A DNA stretch of 29,844 nucleotides, from the IMG/VR virus record IMGVR_UViG_3300025889_000644, positions 1-29,844 of that record; one strand, written 5' to 3'. Below the pieces are notes generated by a model. The model saw nothing but the letters and a program-made list of their open reading frames with translations. It searched no databases and was not told the DNA's origin. Numbering within the stretch: the first letter of the stretch is position 1; every line of letters begins with the position of its first letter. The translations under genes and the position numbers were made by a program. The DNA comes from a virus. Positions 1 to 6,183 of the stretch are shown here, in pieces.

Positions 1-127
1 AATAATCATAAAACAAGTAAAAGACAAGAGTTAATTAAAAAAAAATATTTATATAAGAAATGAATAAAATTGATTTTTAATATATTTATAGTTATATTTG
101 TAATATAAATCAAAATAAAAACAGAAT
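1..127. repeat. Terminal direct repeat, left copy
   Basis: These 127 bases are identical to the last 127 bases of the window (29718-29844). The simplest reading is that an assembler closed a circular or circularly permuted molecule and left one overlap, giving a unit of 29,717 bp. The exact length of 127 equals a commonly used maximum assembly k-mer, which favours an assembly overlap over a true physical terminal repeat. The segment is non-coding and carries the first rightward promoter. Confidence 0.95.
70..100 (+). promoter_or_regulatory. Bacteroidota-type promoter P1
   Basis: The -33 box TTG (70-72) and the -7 box TATATTTG (93-100) are separated by exactly 20 bases, matching the Bacteroidota consensus TTG-N19/21-TAnnTTTG. 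It lies 31 bases upstream of the first rightward gene (start 132) and within the terminal repeat, so on the circular map it fires rightward out of the divergent control region. Confidence 0.75.
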
Positions 128-131
128 TACT

Positions 132-362
132 ATGATTATTAAAAATGACAAACCTCACGTATTTGTAGAAGCAGAGGAGTATAACCTCTTGAAAGAATTG
201 AAAAAAGTCCATAACACATTTCATTTTAAGATGAGAGATTTCTTAAAATCAAAAAATCTTTTAGATGAATTTTATGATTATTTCCAAGATGGAGATGAAT
301 TGGATAAAAAATATTTTGATTTAATTGAAAATAATAAACACTTACTATCTAACAAAAAATAA
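132..362 (+). CDS. Hypothetical protein (76 aa), first rightward gene
   Basis: I do not recognise this protein. It is small, charged and apparently soluble, with alternating acidic and lysine-rich stretches, no signal peptide, no membrane segment and no cysteine pair. The ATG sits in the context ACTATG, which recurs at several starts in this arm and supports this start. It is the first gene behind promoter P1, and the next gene starts 2 bases after its stop, so the two are probably co-transcribed. Its position suggests an early gene; no function can be assigned. Confidence 0.75.
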   Translation: MIIKNDKPHVFVEAEEYNLLKELKKVHNTFHFKMRDFLKSKNLLDEFYDYFQDGDELDKKYFDLIENNKHLLSNKK

Positions 363-364
363 CT

Positions 365-592
365 ATGGCAACAAAAGACACAGACACCCAAAGACAAATT
401 ATCCGTCAATCACAAATTAAGTTTTGCTTGGACTACTACAATAGTTGTAATATTTGTCCTACCTTGACTGACATCATCAAGACAACCACTATGTTGGAGG
501 ATTACATCATAAATGGATACTCAAAAGAAATGGTGTCAAAATTTGATAAATTGGATGAATTTATTTCTAATGAATATGGGACAAGAAAATAA
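365..592 (+). CDS. Hypothetical protein (75 aa)
   Basis: This is a small soluble protein of unknown function. The first fifteen residues are polar, with several Thr, Asp and Gln. The middle has a helical segment with three cysteines (FCLDYYNSCNIC), followed by a second helical part ending in KFDKLDEFI. The start ATG again has the ACTATGG context and follows the previous stop by two bases, so it belongs to the P1 transcript. Its 3' end overlaps the next gene in another frame. Gene status rests on spacing and start context, not on a recognised family. Confidence 0.72.
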   Translation: MATKDTDTQRQIIRQSQIKFCLDYYNSCNICPTLTDIIKTTTMLEDYIINGYSKEMVSKFDKLDEFISNEYGTRK

Positions 593-737
593 AACATCAC
601 AGACACCCTCTAATTTAAGGCAGGATGAATTATTTTTCTATTCCCTACCACTTTTCTACCAAGATAAAAAAAGTGTCTTAAATCAACTTAAAATGATTGA
701 AGACGATAAACATAGATTAAACACAAAAGTAAAATGA
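576..737 (+). CDS. Hypothetical small protein (about 53 aa)
   Basis: This is a short polar protein with no recognised domain; it contains a helical, lysine-rich C-terminal half. The reading frame is open from an ATG at 513, but that start overlaps the preceding gene by 80 bases. The ATGs at 570 or 576 reduce the overlap to about 20 bases and are more plausible; I chose 576. Its TGA overlaps the ATG of the next gene (ATGA at 734-737), the usual sign of translational coupling and the best argument that the frame is real. Confidence 0.55.
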   Translation: MGQENKTSQTPSNLRQDELFFYSLPLFYQDKKSVLNQLKMIEDDKHRLNTKVK

Positions 738-1003
738 TTGGAGCATCAAAATTAAATGAGAAAGATGTTGAGGTAATCAAATATCTCTTTGACAGAACAG
801 ATTTGAGAGATGGTGAGATTGCTGAAATATTTGATGTGTCACGAGTACATATCAACCGTATAAGACACGGTATAAGATGGAATGAGAATAAGAAATCCTT
901 TAGGATGAAATCACCTCAACCTAATTGGTGGAATGACTATATTGAGGAGTATATCACCAGAAAGATAGAACAGATGATAATTGAAAACTTGGGGGATGAA
1001 TAA
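734..1003 (+). CDS. Small helix-turn-helix protein (89 aa)
   Basis: Residues about 26-47 read as a helix-turn-helix: a GEIAEIFDVS helix and turn, then a recognition helix VHINRIRHGIRW. This resembles the DNA-binding modules of small phage regulators and the helix-turn-helix tails of homing endonucleases. No nuclease domain is present, so I favour a DNA-binding regulator. The C-terminal half is rich in Trp and charged residues and may mediate oligomerisation. It overlaps the preceding gene at ATGA and is followed by a good terminator, which makes it the last gene of the first rightward transcription unit. Its target could be the repeated promoters of this arm; that is inference. Confidence 0.7.
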   Translation: MIGASKLNEKDVEVIKYLFDRTDLRDGEIAEIFDVSRVHINRIRHGIRWNENKKSFRMKSPQPNWWNDYIEEYITRKIEQMIIENLGDE

Positions 1004-1021
1004 TTCCCCAAATTTTTTTTT
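989..1021 (+). terminator. Rho-independent terminator after the HTH gene
   Basis: A 9-bp stem TTGGGGGAT / ATTCCCCAA (one G-T pair) with a 5-base loop GAATA is followed by nine T residues. It overlaps the TAA stop of the HTH gene (1001-1003). It separates the P1 operon from the next promoter at 1030. Confidence 0.85.
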
Positions 1022-1029
1022 AATAATGT

Positions 1030-1060
1030 TTGGTGGTGTCAAGTATTCGCTGTATGTTTG
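1030..1060 (+). promoter_or_regulatory. Bacteroidota-type promoter P2
   Basis: TTG (1030-1032), a 20-base spacer and TATGTTTG (1053-1060) match TAnnTTTG. The following TGGAACAATAAA is a variant of the leader shared with promoters P3-P6. It directly follows the terminator at 989-1021 and precedes the gene starting at 1084. Confidence 0.8.
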
Positions 1061-1083
1061 TGGAACAATAAACGACATACACT

Positions 1084-1644
1084 ATGAAAAAGATAAATTT
1101 GATTGACAGCACCCCCAAGAGTGAAACCTACAAAAAGTTTAGAAACTCATTTGATGGTATTGATAATGGTAAATGTTTGTACCGTTCCATTATCAACCAA
1201 GAAGAAAGTGGTAGGGATATAAACTTTGGTATGGTTGTAGTAAAAAACAAATACAACAAACATGCTTCTACCTTAAACTATATGGGCTGGTGTATTCCTT
1301 ATGATTATCACGTATGGAATGAAGACGATGACAACATCTATGATTGTTTTCAAGCGTTTAGAGAGCATGACATTTTCTTACCTGAAAATCCTAACACTAT
1401 CACAATTGACTGGTCTGATAAAAAAATCAAAACCTTATACCAACTCCAAGTTGCTCTTAAAAAATTTATCAAGAGTATGAGAAACAGCAAAGCAGATGTC
1501 ATCTATATTTGTGGTATGGCTGAAGAATGTGTAAAAGAAATCATCATTTCTTGGGATAATTTTGAGGATATAATTCAACAAGGTTGTAATACTATCCACA
1601 AGGTGACTGGTGATACTATGAATAATGTTGTAGAATATGTTTAA
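1084..1644 (+). CDS. Hypothetical protein (186 aa) with Cys-His-Asp pattern
   Basis: I cannot place this protein in a family with confidence. It has Cys31 in GKCLYRS, His76 in YDYHVWNE and Asp87 in IYDCF. This order and spacing recalls thiol hydrolase (papain-like or transglutaminase-like) folds, in which a Cys near a helix start is followed by an HxW-type strand and an Asp. The next gene shows a similar C-H-D order, so the two may be distant relatives. There is no signal peptide or membrane segment. The start ATG has the CACTATG context behind promoter P2. An enzymatic role is inference only. Confidence 0.8.
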   Translation: MKKINLIDSTPKSETYKKFRNSFDGIDNGKCLYRSIINQEESGRDINFGMVVVKNKYNKHASTLNYMGWCIPYDYHVWNEDDDNIYDCFQAFREHDIFLPENPNTITIDWSDKKIKTLYQLQVALKKFIKSMRNSKADVIYICGMAEECVKEIIISWDNFEDIIQQGCNTIHKVTGDTMNNVVEYV

Positions 1645-1656
1645 TAATTAAAAATT

Positions 1657-2202
1657 ATGTTAATAAAAAGTTATTTGATTGATTTTGATAATGTAAAACA
1701 ACATTATCAAGAATTAAAAGAACACTATAGTGATTTTCCAAACCCTTATGACAATACCGCTCTTGGTATGGAATTACATTATACTGATTTACAGATAATG
1801 GATTATCAAAATTATCTCAAGGGACTTGGTGATAAAGTAATCAATTTCTATAAAACTTTTAAGATAAACAGAGGAGAATGCTGGAGGACTTGCTGGTTTT
1901 TTTGTTTCAATACTGATAAAGAAAGATTTGAGATGGTTGAGGGTTATTATGATAATATCAAATCCTTGTATCATTTTATGGTAATTGATACACATACTGG
2001 TAGATTGATTGACCCACACTTTGATTTGGACGGGGTTAGGGTAAATAATTTTACCATAACTAAACAGATGGATATTTGGACTTACCAAGATGAGTGTGAA
2101 AAAATAGAACAAGAAAAAAAGAAAAAGAAAAAAGAAGATGAAAAAAAATTTCAAGAAGCGTTAAAAATTCTAAAAAAACTTTTGGCAGAGAAAAACTTTT
2201 AA
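1657..2202 (+). CDS. Hypothetical protein (181 aa), possible thiol-hydrolase fold, Lys-rich tail
   Basis: Cys75 in GECWRTC, an EGYY strand, His106 in YHFMVID and Asp119 in LIDPHFD follow the pattern 'C ... veG ... H-x-x-x-x-D ... vDP' that I associate with small cysteine-hydrolase-like phage proteins. The C-terminal 40 residues are a very lysine- and glutamate-rich helix, probably a coiled coil. The gene follows the 186-aa gene by 12 bases and likely shares its transcript. Its last codons (LLAEKNF) encode the -33 box of promoter P3. No recognisable endolysin exists elsewhere in the window, but nothing here shows a cell-wall role. Confidence 0.8.
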   Translation: MLIKSYLIDFDNVKQHYQELKEHYSDFPNPYDNTALGMELHYTDLQIMDYQNYLKGLGDKVINFYKTFKINRGECWRTCWFFCFNTDKERFEMVEGYYDNIKSLYHFMVIDTHTGRLIDPHFDLDGVRVNNFTITKQMDIWTYQDECEKIEQEKKKKKKEDEKKFQEALKILKKLLAEKNF

Positions 2203-2212
2203 TCTATATTTG
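2182..2212 (+). promoter_or_regulatory. Bacteroidota-type promoter P3
   Basis: TTTGGCAG carries the -33 TTG (2182-2184), followed by 20 bases and TATATTTG (2205-2212). The leader then reads TGAAACAATTATG. The -33 box lies inside the last codons of the 181-aa gene, so promoter and coding sequence overlap. Confidence 0.85.
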
Positions 2213-2237
2213 TGAAACAATTATGAAAAACAACACT

Positions 2238-2504
2238 ATGGAAAACGAAAAATATCAATACGAAATTATCCCTATGAGCGATGTAAAATGTTTTACTGAC
2301 TTTGGTAGGTATAATACTTTATGTAAAGAAAGAACACTCTACAAAGATTTATCTTATTTGGTTTGTAATCTTAAAGGTGATGACTACAACACTTACTTTG
2401 AGATGTGGGACGAACAGGGATTTATTGGAAACTATTCTATCCCCAATACAGAAAATGGAAAATATATTGTATCAAAATATTTTCAAGAAAGTTTGGCAGT
2501 ATAA
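2238..2504 (+). CDS. Hypothetical protein (88 aa)
   Basis: This is a small acidic protein of unknown function, rich in Tyr and Asp, with no membrane segment. An in-frame ATG lies upstream at 2223 and would add MKNNT. That upstream stretch aligns with the non-coding leader of neighbouring genes, and the ATG at 2238 has the conserved ACTATGG context, so I chose 2238. The gene is alone behind P3. Its end (QESLAV) supplies the TTTGGCAG -33 box of P4. Confidence 0.75.
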   Translation: MENEKYQYEIIPMSDVKCFTDFGRYNTLCKERTLYKDLSYLVCNLKGDDYNTYFEMWDEQGFIGNYSIPNTENGKYIVSKYFQESLAV

Positions 2505-2523
2505 AATATCCTCCGTATATTTG
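2493..2523 (+). promoter_or_regulatory. Bacteroidota-type promoter P4
   Basis: TTTGGCAG (TTG at 2493-2495), a 20-base spacer AT-rich in the middle, and TATATTTG (2516-2523) are followed by TGAAACAATTAAAG. It is nearly identical to P5 over about 50 bases, including the ATAAAATATCC-like spacer. The -33 box overlaps the end of the preceding gene. Confidence 0.88.
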
Positions 2524-2548
2524 TGAAACAATTAAAGAAATAAACACT

Positions 2549-2845
2549 ATGACTGACATTCAATTCACCACCGACTTTATCCGTAAAAGTGAAATTATCA
2601 AAGATGGTAAAATTCATATCGCTGATAATATTATTCCTCGTATCAAACATTCAGGTATGATGAAAGTGGCTAAAGCCCTTAAAAAATATAAAATTTTGTC
2701 TTTCTTTAACAAAGAAAGTAATAATGTTGTATTCGTAAAAGAAAACAACCCTAATATTAGTGTAGTAAAAGAAAAAGGACATATCTTTGGTTATTACAAA
2801 AAGGGAGACAATATTGTAATTTTAACCCCAACCCAACTTTATTAA
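2549..2845 (+). CDS. Hypothetical protein (98 aa)
   Basis: This is a small basic protein of unknown function. The N-terminal part is polar; the centre has a lysine-rich helix (KVAKALKKYK) followed by beta-strand-like segments (NNVVFVKE, NPNISVVKE, NIVILTPTQ). The frame is open further upstream to 2405, but that extension runs through promoter P4 and the end of the preceding gene. The ATG at 2549 in the context CACTATGA is the right start. It is monocistronic behind P4. Confidence 0.78.
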   Translation: MTDIQFTTDFIRKSEIIKDGKIHIADNIIPRIKHSGMMKVAKALKKYKILSFFNKESNNVVFVKENNPNISVVKEKGHIFGYYKKGDNIVILTPTQLY

Positions 2846-2852
2846 AATAAAT

Positions 2853-2883
2853 TTGGCAGAGTAAAATATCCTTCGTATATTTG
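2853..2883 (+). promoter_or_regulatory. Bacteroidota-type promoter P5
   Basis: TTTGGCAGAG (TTG at 2853-2855), 20 bases, then TATATTTG (2876-2883) and the leader TGAAACAATTATG. It lies just after the stop of the 98-aa gene. The TTTGGCAG is conserved with P3 and P4 although here it is not coding, which indicates selection on the promoter element itself. Confidence 0.88.
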
Positions 2884-2908
2884 TGAAACAATTATGAAAA
2901 ACGAAACT

Positions 2909-3175
2909 ATGGAAACAATAACAATCACAGACATCGCATTCACTTACTTATGGGATGATAAGTATTTTAGACATTACAATCTTGAAAACAATTTGACTGA
3001 AGAAGAAATTGATGAAAGATGTGAAGAATTAAAATCTTTAACAACATTAGAGGTTGATTTGGGAGATTATGGATTTGATGGTGACGAAGATGATATTGAT
3101 GATTTTTTAATAAATGTTATTGAAGAAGAAACTGGTGAATATTTTTCAACTTTTTCTTGGGAGATTAAAAAATAA
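2909..3175 (+). CDS. Hypothetical acidic protein (88 aa)
   Basis: This is a strongly acidic protein with a run of Asp, Glu and Gly in residues 57-67 and no recognised domain. Such acidic small proteins in phage early regions can be DNA mimics or host-protein inhibitors, but nothing in the sequence proves this. The upstream in-frame ATG at 2894 (adding MKNET) lies in the conserved leader; the ATG at 2909 in GAAACTATGG is preferred. Its 3' end contains the -33 box of P6. Confidence 0.75.
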   Translation: METITITDIAFTYLWDDKYFRHYNLENNLTEEEIDERCEELKSLTTLEVDLGDYGFDGDEDDIDDFLINVIEEETGEYFSTFSWEIKK

Positions 3176-3187
3176 CCAGTATATTTG
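3157..3187 (+). promoter_or_regulatory. Bacteroidota-type promoter P6
   Basis: TTG (3157-3159) is separated by 20 bases from TATATTTG (3180-3187), followed by TGAAACAATTAAAG. The -33 box is TTGGGAG rather than TTGGCAG and lies within the codons of the preceding gene; the spacing is unchanged. Confidence 0.82.
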
Positions 3188-3212
3188 TGAAACAATTAAA
3201 GAAACAGAAACT

Positions 3213-3422
3213 ATGGAAAACATCACTTACATCAAAGACAACTACAAAAGGTCTACTATTGTTCGCTTACAAGAAATCTTTGGATATTCTAACGAGCAAG
3301 AAATCAATCAAGACAAACACCTGACTGACACTCTTGTATTCTTAAAAGAACAAGGTTTGGAGGTACAAGATGCTTTGTTCTCTTGTTTGACATCTGTAAA
3401 AGAATACCATAAAACCAAATAA
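3213..3422 (+). CDS. Hypothetical protein (69 aa)
   Basis: This is a small, probably helical protein (YIKDNYKRSTIVRLQEIF, then a Leu-rich C-terminal helix with two Cys/Ser positions). No family is recognised. The open frame reaches back to 3114, but that stretch covers P6 and the conserved leader. The ATG at 3213 (AAACTATGG) is chosen. It begins a short operon with the two following genes, which are spaced by 2 bases and by a 14-base overlap. Confidence 0.75.
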   Translation: MENITYIKDNYKRSTIVRLQEIFGYSNEQEINQDKHLTDTLVFLKEQGLEVQDALFSCLTSVKEYHKTK

Positions 3423-3424
3423 TT

Positions 3425-3628
3425 ATGAAATACGAGAGACAATTTAATGTGAAATTTACATACGATGAGATTGTAGAGGAATTTGGATTTGATTTACCCT
3501 TAAATGAGTGGGGCATGTTCTGTGAATGTTTTAGTGAATACTTCAGGTCTGAATATGCCAACACTATTGAGTGGATGAAAGAGGAATGGGATGAATTAAA
3601 AGAGGACTATATAGATGATGACGAATAA
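3425..3628 (+). CDS. Hypothetical acidic protein (67 aa)
   Basis: This is a small acidic, aromatic-rich protein of unknown function, with Trp and Phe clusters (EWGMFCECF, EWMKEEWDEL) and an Asp-rich end (YIDDDE). It starts 2 bases after the preceding stop and its end overlaps the next start, so it is the middle gene of the P6 operon. No homology can be claimed. Confidence 0.72.
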   Translation: MKYERQFNVKFTYDEIVEEFGFDLPLNEWGMFCECFSEYFRSEYANTIEWMKEEWDELKEDYIDDDE

Positions 3629-3818
3629 AGACATTACAGACACTTTTGATGATATGGTGATACACCTATCCCAAAAAGAGATAAAAGTCCTTCTAACCCT
3701 GTTAAATGATTGTTCTAGCGATGATTGTGATGCCATATTCACCAAACTCAAAAACAAATTTGAGGAAAAAACCATAGATGTCTTTGATGACATAAATGGT
3801 ATTTGGAATATGTTTTAA
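3615..3818 (+). CDS. Hypothetical protein (67 aa)
   Basis: This is a small acidic helical protein with no recognised family. Its predicted central helix (SQKEIKVLLTLLND) is followed by a CSSDDCD segment. It overlaps the preceding gene by 14 bases; two consecutive ATGs (3615 and 3618) are possible starts. Its last codons (GIWNMF) contain the -33 TTTGG of promoter P7, repeating the arrangement seen at P3, P4 and P6. Confidence 0.7.
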   Translation: MMTNKDITDTFDDMVIHLSQKEIKVLLTLLNDCSSDDCDAIFTKLKNKFEEKTIDVFDDINGIWNMF

Positions 3819-3833
3819 TTTTTTGTATATTTG
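3803..3833 (+). promoter_or_regulatory. Bacteroidota-type promoter P7, possibly leaderless
   Basis: TTTGG (TTG at 3803-3805), 20 bases, TATATTTG (3826-3833). Only four bases (TTCT) separate the -7 box from the ATG at 3838, so transcription would start at or next to the start codon. The usual TGAAACAATT leader is missing as a leader. Confidence 0.72.
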
Positions 3834-3837
3834 TTCT

Positions 3838-4131
3838 ATGAAACAAGATGGAATTTACATACCCGCTCAAGATGGAGGACAAGGTTGTTCTGTATATAGA
3901 CAAATTGACAAGTCATTCCGTGTGGTGAAATACCACAGGGACAATCGTGGGATGGTTTGGAAAATGGATACAGAAGAATATACCTACATTTACTACCAAG
4001 TATATTGGGGAGATGTAGATAATCGTAAAATGAAAGTGTTTAGAAGTGAGGAAAAACTAATCTTGTTTGTTAAAAACCTTACCAAACACGACCTACCCCT
4101 CTCTCATAAATTCCTCCATCCAGTCCTCTAA
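3838..4131 (+). CDS. Hypothetical protein (97 aa), last rightward gene
   Basis: No family is recognised. The protein is rich in Tyr, Lys and Gly and looks like a small beta-rich soluble domain (GIYIPAQDGGQ, FRVVKYHRD, YTYIYYQVYWGD). The frame is open to 3796 but that stretch is the P7 promoter and the end of the previous gene; the ATG at 3838 is preferred. Its last 53 bases overlap the convergent connector gene, so its final 17 residues are antisense to that gene. No terminator is visible at the junction. Confidence 0.72.
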   Translation: MKQDGIYIPAQDGGQGCSVYRQIDKSFRVVKYHRDNRGMVWKMDTEEYTYIYYQVYWGDVDNRKMKVFRSEEKLILFVKNLTKHDLPLSHKFLHPVL

Positions 4132-4663
4132 AATAAGTGTAGTCAGGCATGATGATAGGGGCTGTATAACCCTTACCTCTACCAGCGACAACACCACCAT
4201 CAGGCCTGCTTTCAGTATATTCAGGATATGGTGATGGATTATCACAAAGGTATTGTCTCAATCTAGCACCATAAAACTCTGCGATATTCTTGGCGTTGTT
4301 TTTTAACAACTTATATGTTCCAATATCAACAGCAGAGGATTGTTCTGTAAATGGAGATTGTAAACCAACATTCATAAACTTGATAAGGAAATTATCCATA
4401 GCAAAGTAGTATGCTTGATTGGTTAAAAAGGGTTGGATATAATCCACAAGTAATGATTTATATGCGGCATTACCTGCTTGATTGATTGTACCAGCATCTA
4501 CCAAATCTTGTATTTTATTGTTTAACGCTGTTCCAATCGCTTCAGTTAGGGAAATATCCTGACTGATAAGAATGGCACTTCTCAATTCAGCGTCATCTAC
4601 ATTTTTTGATATAGCCGTGTTTGTCTTTAATCGTTCAGTTGAAATCAATAATACCTTACTCAT
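4079..4663 (-). CDS. Putative head-tail connector/adaptor protein (194 aa)
   Basis: The layout (polar N-terminus; a conserved-looking 'D(D/E)..LR.AI..SQD..L' helix at 24-38; helices with AAYKSLLVDYIQPFL; and an FYGARLRQYLCDN helix near 130-142) matches the mostly helical structural protein that I associate with gp6-like head-tail adaptors in Bacteroidota phages (DUF6712-like). It follows the portal gene by one base, which supports a neck role at the portal vertex. It is the last gene of the late operon and overlaps the convergent rightward gene by 53 bases. The family call is from memory of the pattern. Confidence 0.55.
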   Translation of the reverse strand: MSKVLLISTERLKTNTAISKNVDDAELRSAILISQDISLTEAIGTALNNKIQDLVDAGTINQAGNAAYKSLLVDYIQPFLTNQAYYFAMDNFLIKFMNVGLQSPFTEQSSAVDIGTYKLLKNNAKNIAEFYGARLRQYLCDNPSPYPEYTESRPDGGVVAGRGKGYTAPIIMPDYTYFRGLDGGIYERGVGRVW

Positions 4664-4664
4664 T

Positions 4665-5747
4665 TTAATAATTCATTACTTTGTCTTGTACTTTAATAGT
4701 CATATCACCTTGTGGGTTTAACAGGTCTACAACAGGTTGTAATTGACTAATTACGGTGTGTTGGATAGGTTGTATGGTTGTCTTGAGAAAGTGGTTAGAA
4801 GCAACTGCCAATTCATCAGCATTCGCACTAAATCCTGCCGCTCCTGGCAATCCCACCAACAATCCACTTGACACTTTATTACCAGCCAATATTGTTCTTT
4901 GGTTTAACTCATACATCTCTGTATAATATCCATCGTGAGTAGATGTTGATAATTGTGTGATTTCAGGTTTCTCCTCATTTCCTTGTGAGAATGACACCAT
5001 AATTCTACCACCATTTTCTGCTCCAACAAATCTGCTCTCAATCTTGTTTAAAATGGCATTTTGTTCCTCTTGTGATATTTCAGTACCTGTTGGGAAATTC
5101 ACCCATAACCCCGCCAAACCGTTTCTACTGATGTTTGACAAGTGGAATAACCCTATTTGATGGTCTAGCCTGATATTGTTTAATACAGACATATAATATG
5201 GGGGAGAGTAGTATTCTGTTCCTGGTTGTCCGTTGTGTATCCACAGAATTTGTCTACTCTCATAATTTAAGGGGTCAAGATTGGTATACTTGATTAAACC
5301 TGACTGACGATTTCTATTCCAATCAGGTGAGTAGTAATAATACAAACTCTCATCATCATAACTTTCTCTTTTACCCATTCTCAATTTTTGTGCTGGAATA
5401 TGGTATAAACCAGCAATACCTTGTGTTCTATCTTTTTTCCAAATAACCTCAACCGCTGCGTTTCCTAAAATGTTGATGTCTTGATAAATTAACGGCAATA
5501 TTTGAGATATGGTTTGTGTTTTGTTTACCTTGAAATCATTTTCAGGGAGAATACTACCCGAACAATAGTCAATACGAGATTGAATACAAGCCGCATGTGT
5601 GGCACTTAAATTTAATGTTTCTAATAATAAATCAGGGAATGTATTTTCTGCTCCCCAATATACATACGGTTTTGAGGAATATACTTTTTCCTCCATTCTT
5701 TTAATACTATCTATTTCACCAAAGGCGACATTTTCTACTTTCATCAT
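4665..5747 (-). CDS. Portal protein (360 aa)
   Basis: This protein forms the dodecameric ring at one capsid vertex through which DNA is packaged and to which the tail attaches. Supporting features are an N-terminal YWGAENTFPDLLLE segment, then HAACIQSRIDYCSG, NILGNAAVEVIW and HIPAQKLRMGK segments, typical of compact portals of the PBSX/HK97 type. These are followed by a LILD-like receptor-contact region (PYYMSVLNNIRLDHQIG) and a C-terminal helical part. 360 aa is short but within range for such portals. Its ATG overlaps the stop of the preceding 141-aa gene (ATGA) and the connector follows after one base. Its position at the distal end of the late operon, far from the terminase, is unusual. 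Confidence 0.8.
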   Translation of the reverse strand: MMKVENVAFGEIDSIKRMEEKVYSSKPYVYWGAENTFPDLLLETLNLSATHAACIQSRIDYCSGSILPENDFKVNKTQTISQILPLIYQDINILGNAAVEVIWKKDRTQGIAGLYHIPAQKLRMGKRESYDDESLYYYYSPDWNRNRQSGLIKYTNLDPLNYESRQILWIHNGQPGTEYYSPPYYMSVLNNIRLDHQIGLFHLSNISRNGLAGLWVNFPTGTEISQEEQNAILNKIESRFVGAENGGRIMVSFSQGNEEKPEITQLSTSTHDGYYTEMYELNQRTILAGNKVSSGLLVGLPGAAGFSANADELAVASNHFLKTTIQPIQHTVISQLQPVVDLLNPQGDMTIKVQDKVMNY

Positions 5748-6169
5748 TCGTATACTTTCATATAATAATTATCATTATCATAGACTGGCATTTCAGTTGT
5801 TGATTTATTCACATACATCATACCTTCATCAACCACGTCCGTTGATAATAATGGGTTTAAGTTTGTTGGACTATTTTGTTGGTAAATCTTGTAATAATAT
5901 TCCCCTTCAGTCAACCAAACATTTGTGGTAAATCCACTTGTATTTCCTGTTAAAGATTGTGGAATATTAAAATCTATCTTACACTCAAATTCATCATATC
6001 TTGGGGGATATGTTGTATTCACAGGGTGATGATAAGGGATAAACCTAAATTTCTCCTCACTATATTTGTTATAGCAAGAAAATAGGTAATTATTACCACC
6101 ATTCAATAGTTTATTTCGGGTTGCCACCGAATAAATTAAATTACTTTGTCCCTGTTCTAATATAATCAT
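5744..6169 (-). CDS. Putative virion protein, unknown role (141 aa)
   Basis: This is a beta-rich protein with many Tyr and Asn residues. A middle part reads YDEFECKIDF, a later one EGEYYYKIYQQNSP, and near the C-terminus comes DEGMMYVNKS. This strand pattern occurs in small structural proteins of Bacteroidota and uncultivated marine phages next to head-tail connectors. I cannot name its function. It sits between a fibre-like protein and the portal, overlaps the portal start by 4 bases, and so is probably made in the same late operon and incorporated in the virion. Confidence 0.6.
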   Translation of the reverse strand: MIILEQGQSNLIYSVATRNKLLNGGNNYLFSCYNKYSEEKFRFIPYHHPVNTTYPPRYDEFECKIDFNIPQSLTGNTSGFTTNVWLTEGEYYYKIYQQNSPTNLNPLLSTDVVDEGMMYVNKSTTEMPVYDNDNYYMKVYE

Positions 6170-6183
6170 TTTTATTTAATTTT

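Noticed and set aside
1-127. True physical direct terminal repeats of a linear genome
   Set aside because: An exact length of 127 fits an assembler k-mer overlap, and the early-arm promoter lies across it. Physical repeats cannot be excluded without reads.
6-224. Minus-strand ORF over the first early gene
   Set aside because: It runs antisense to the first rightward gene and through promoter P1; its composition is that of AT-rich non-coding sequence.
1789-2154. Minus-strand Phe-rich ORF resembling a membrane protein
   Set aside because: Its Phe-rich part is the reverse complement of the Lys/Glu-rich tail of the 181-aa gene, which has a better start and context.
2405-2548. Extended N-terminus of the 98-aa gene
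   Set aside because: The extension reads through promoter P4, the conserved leader and the preceding gene. The same applies to 3114-3212 and 3796-3837.
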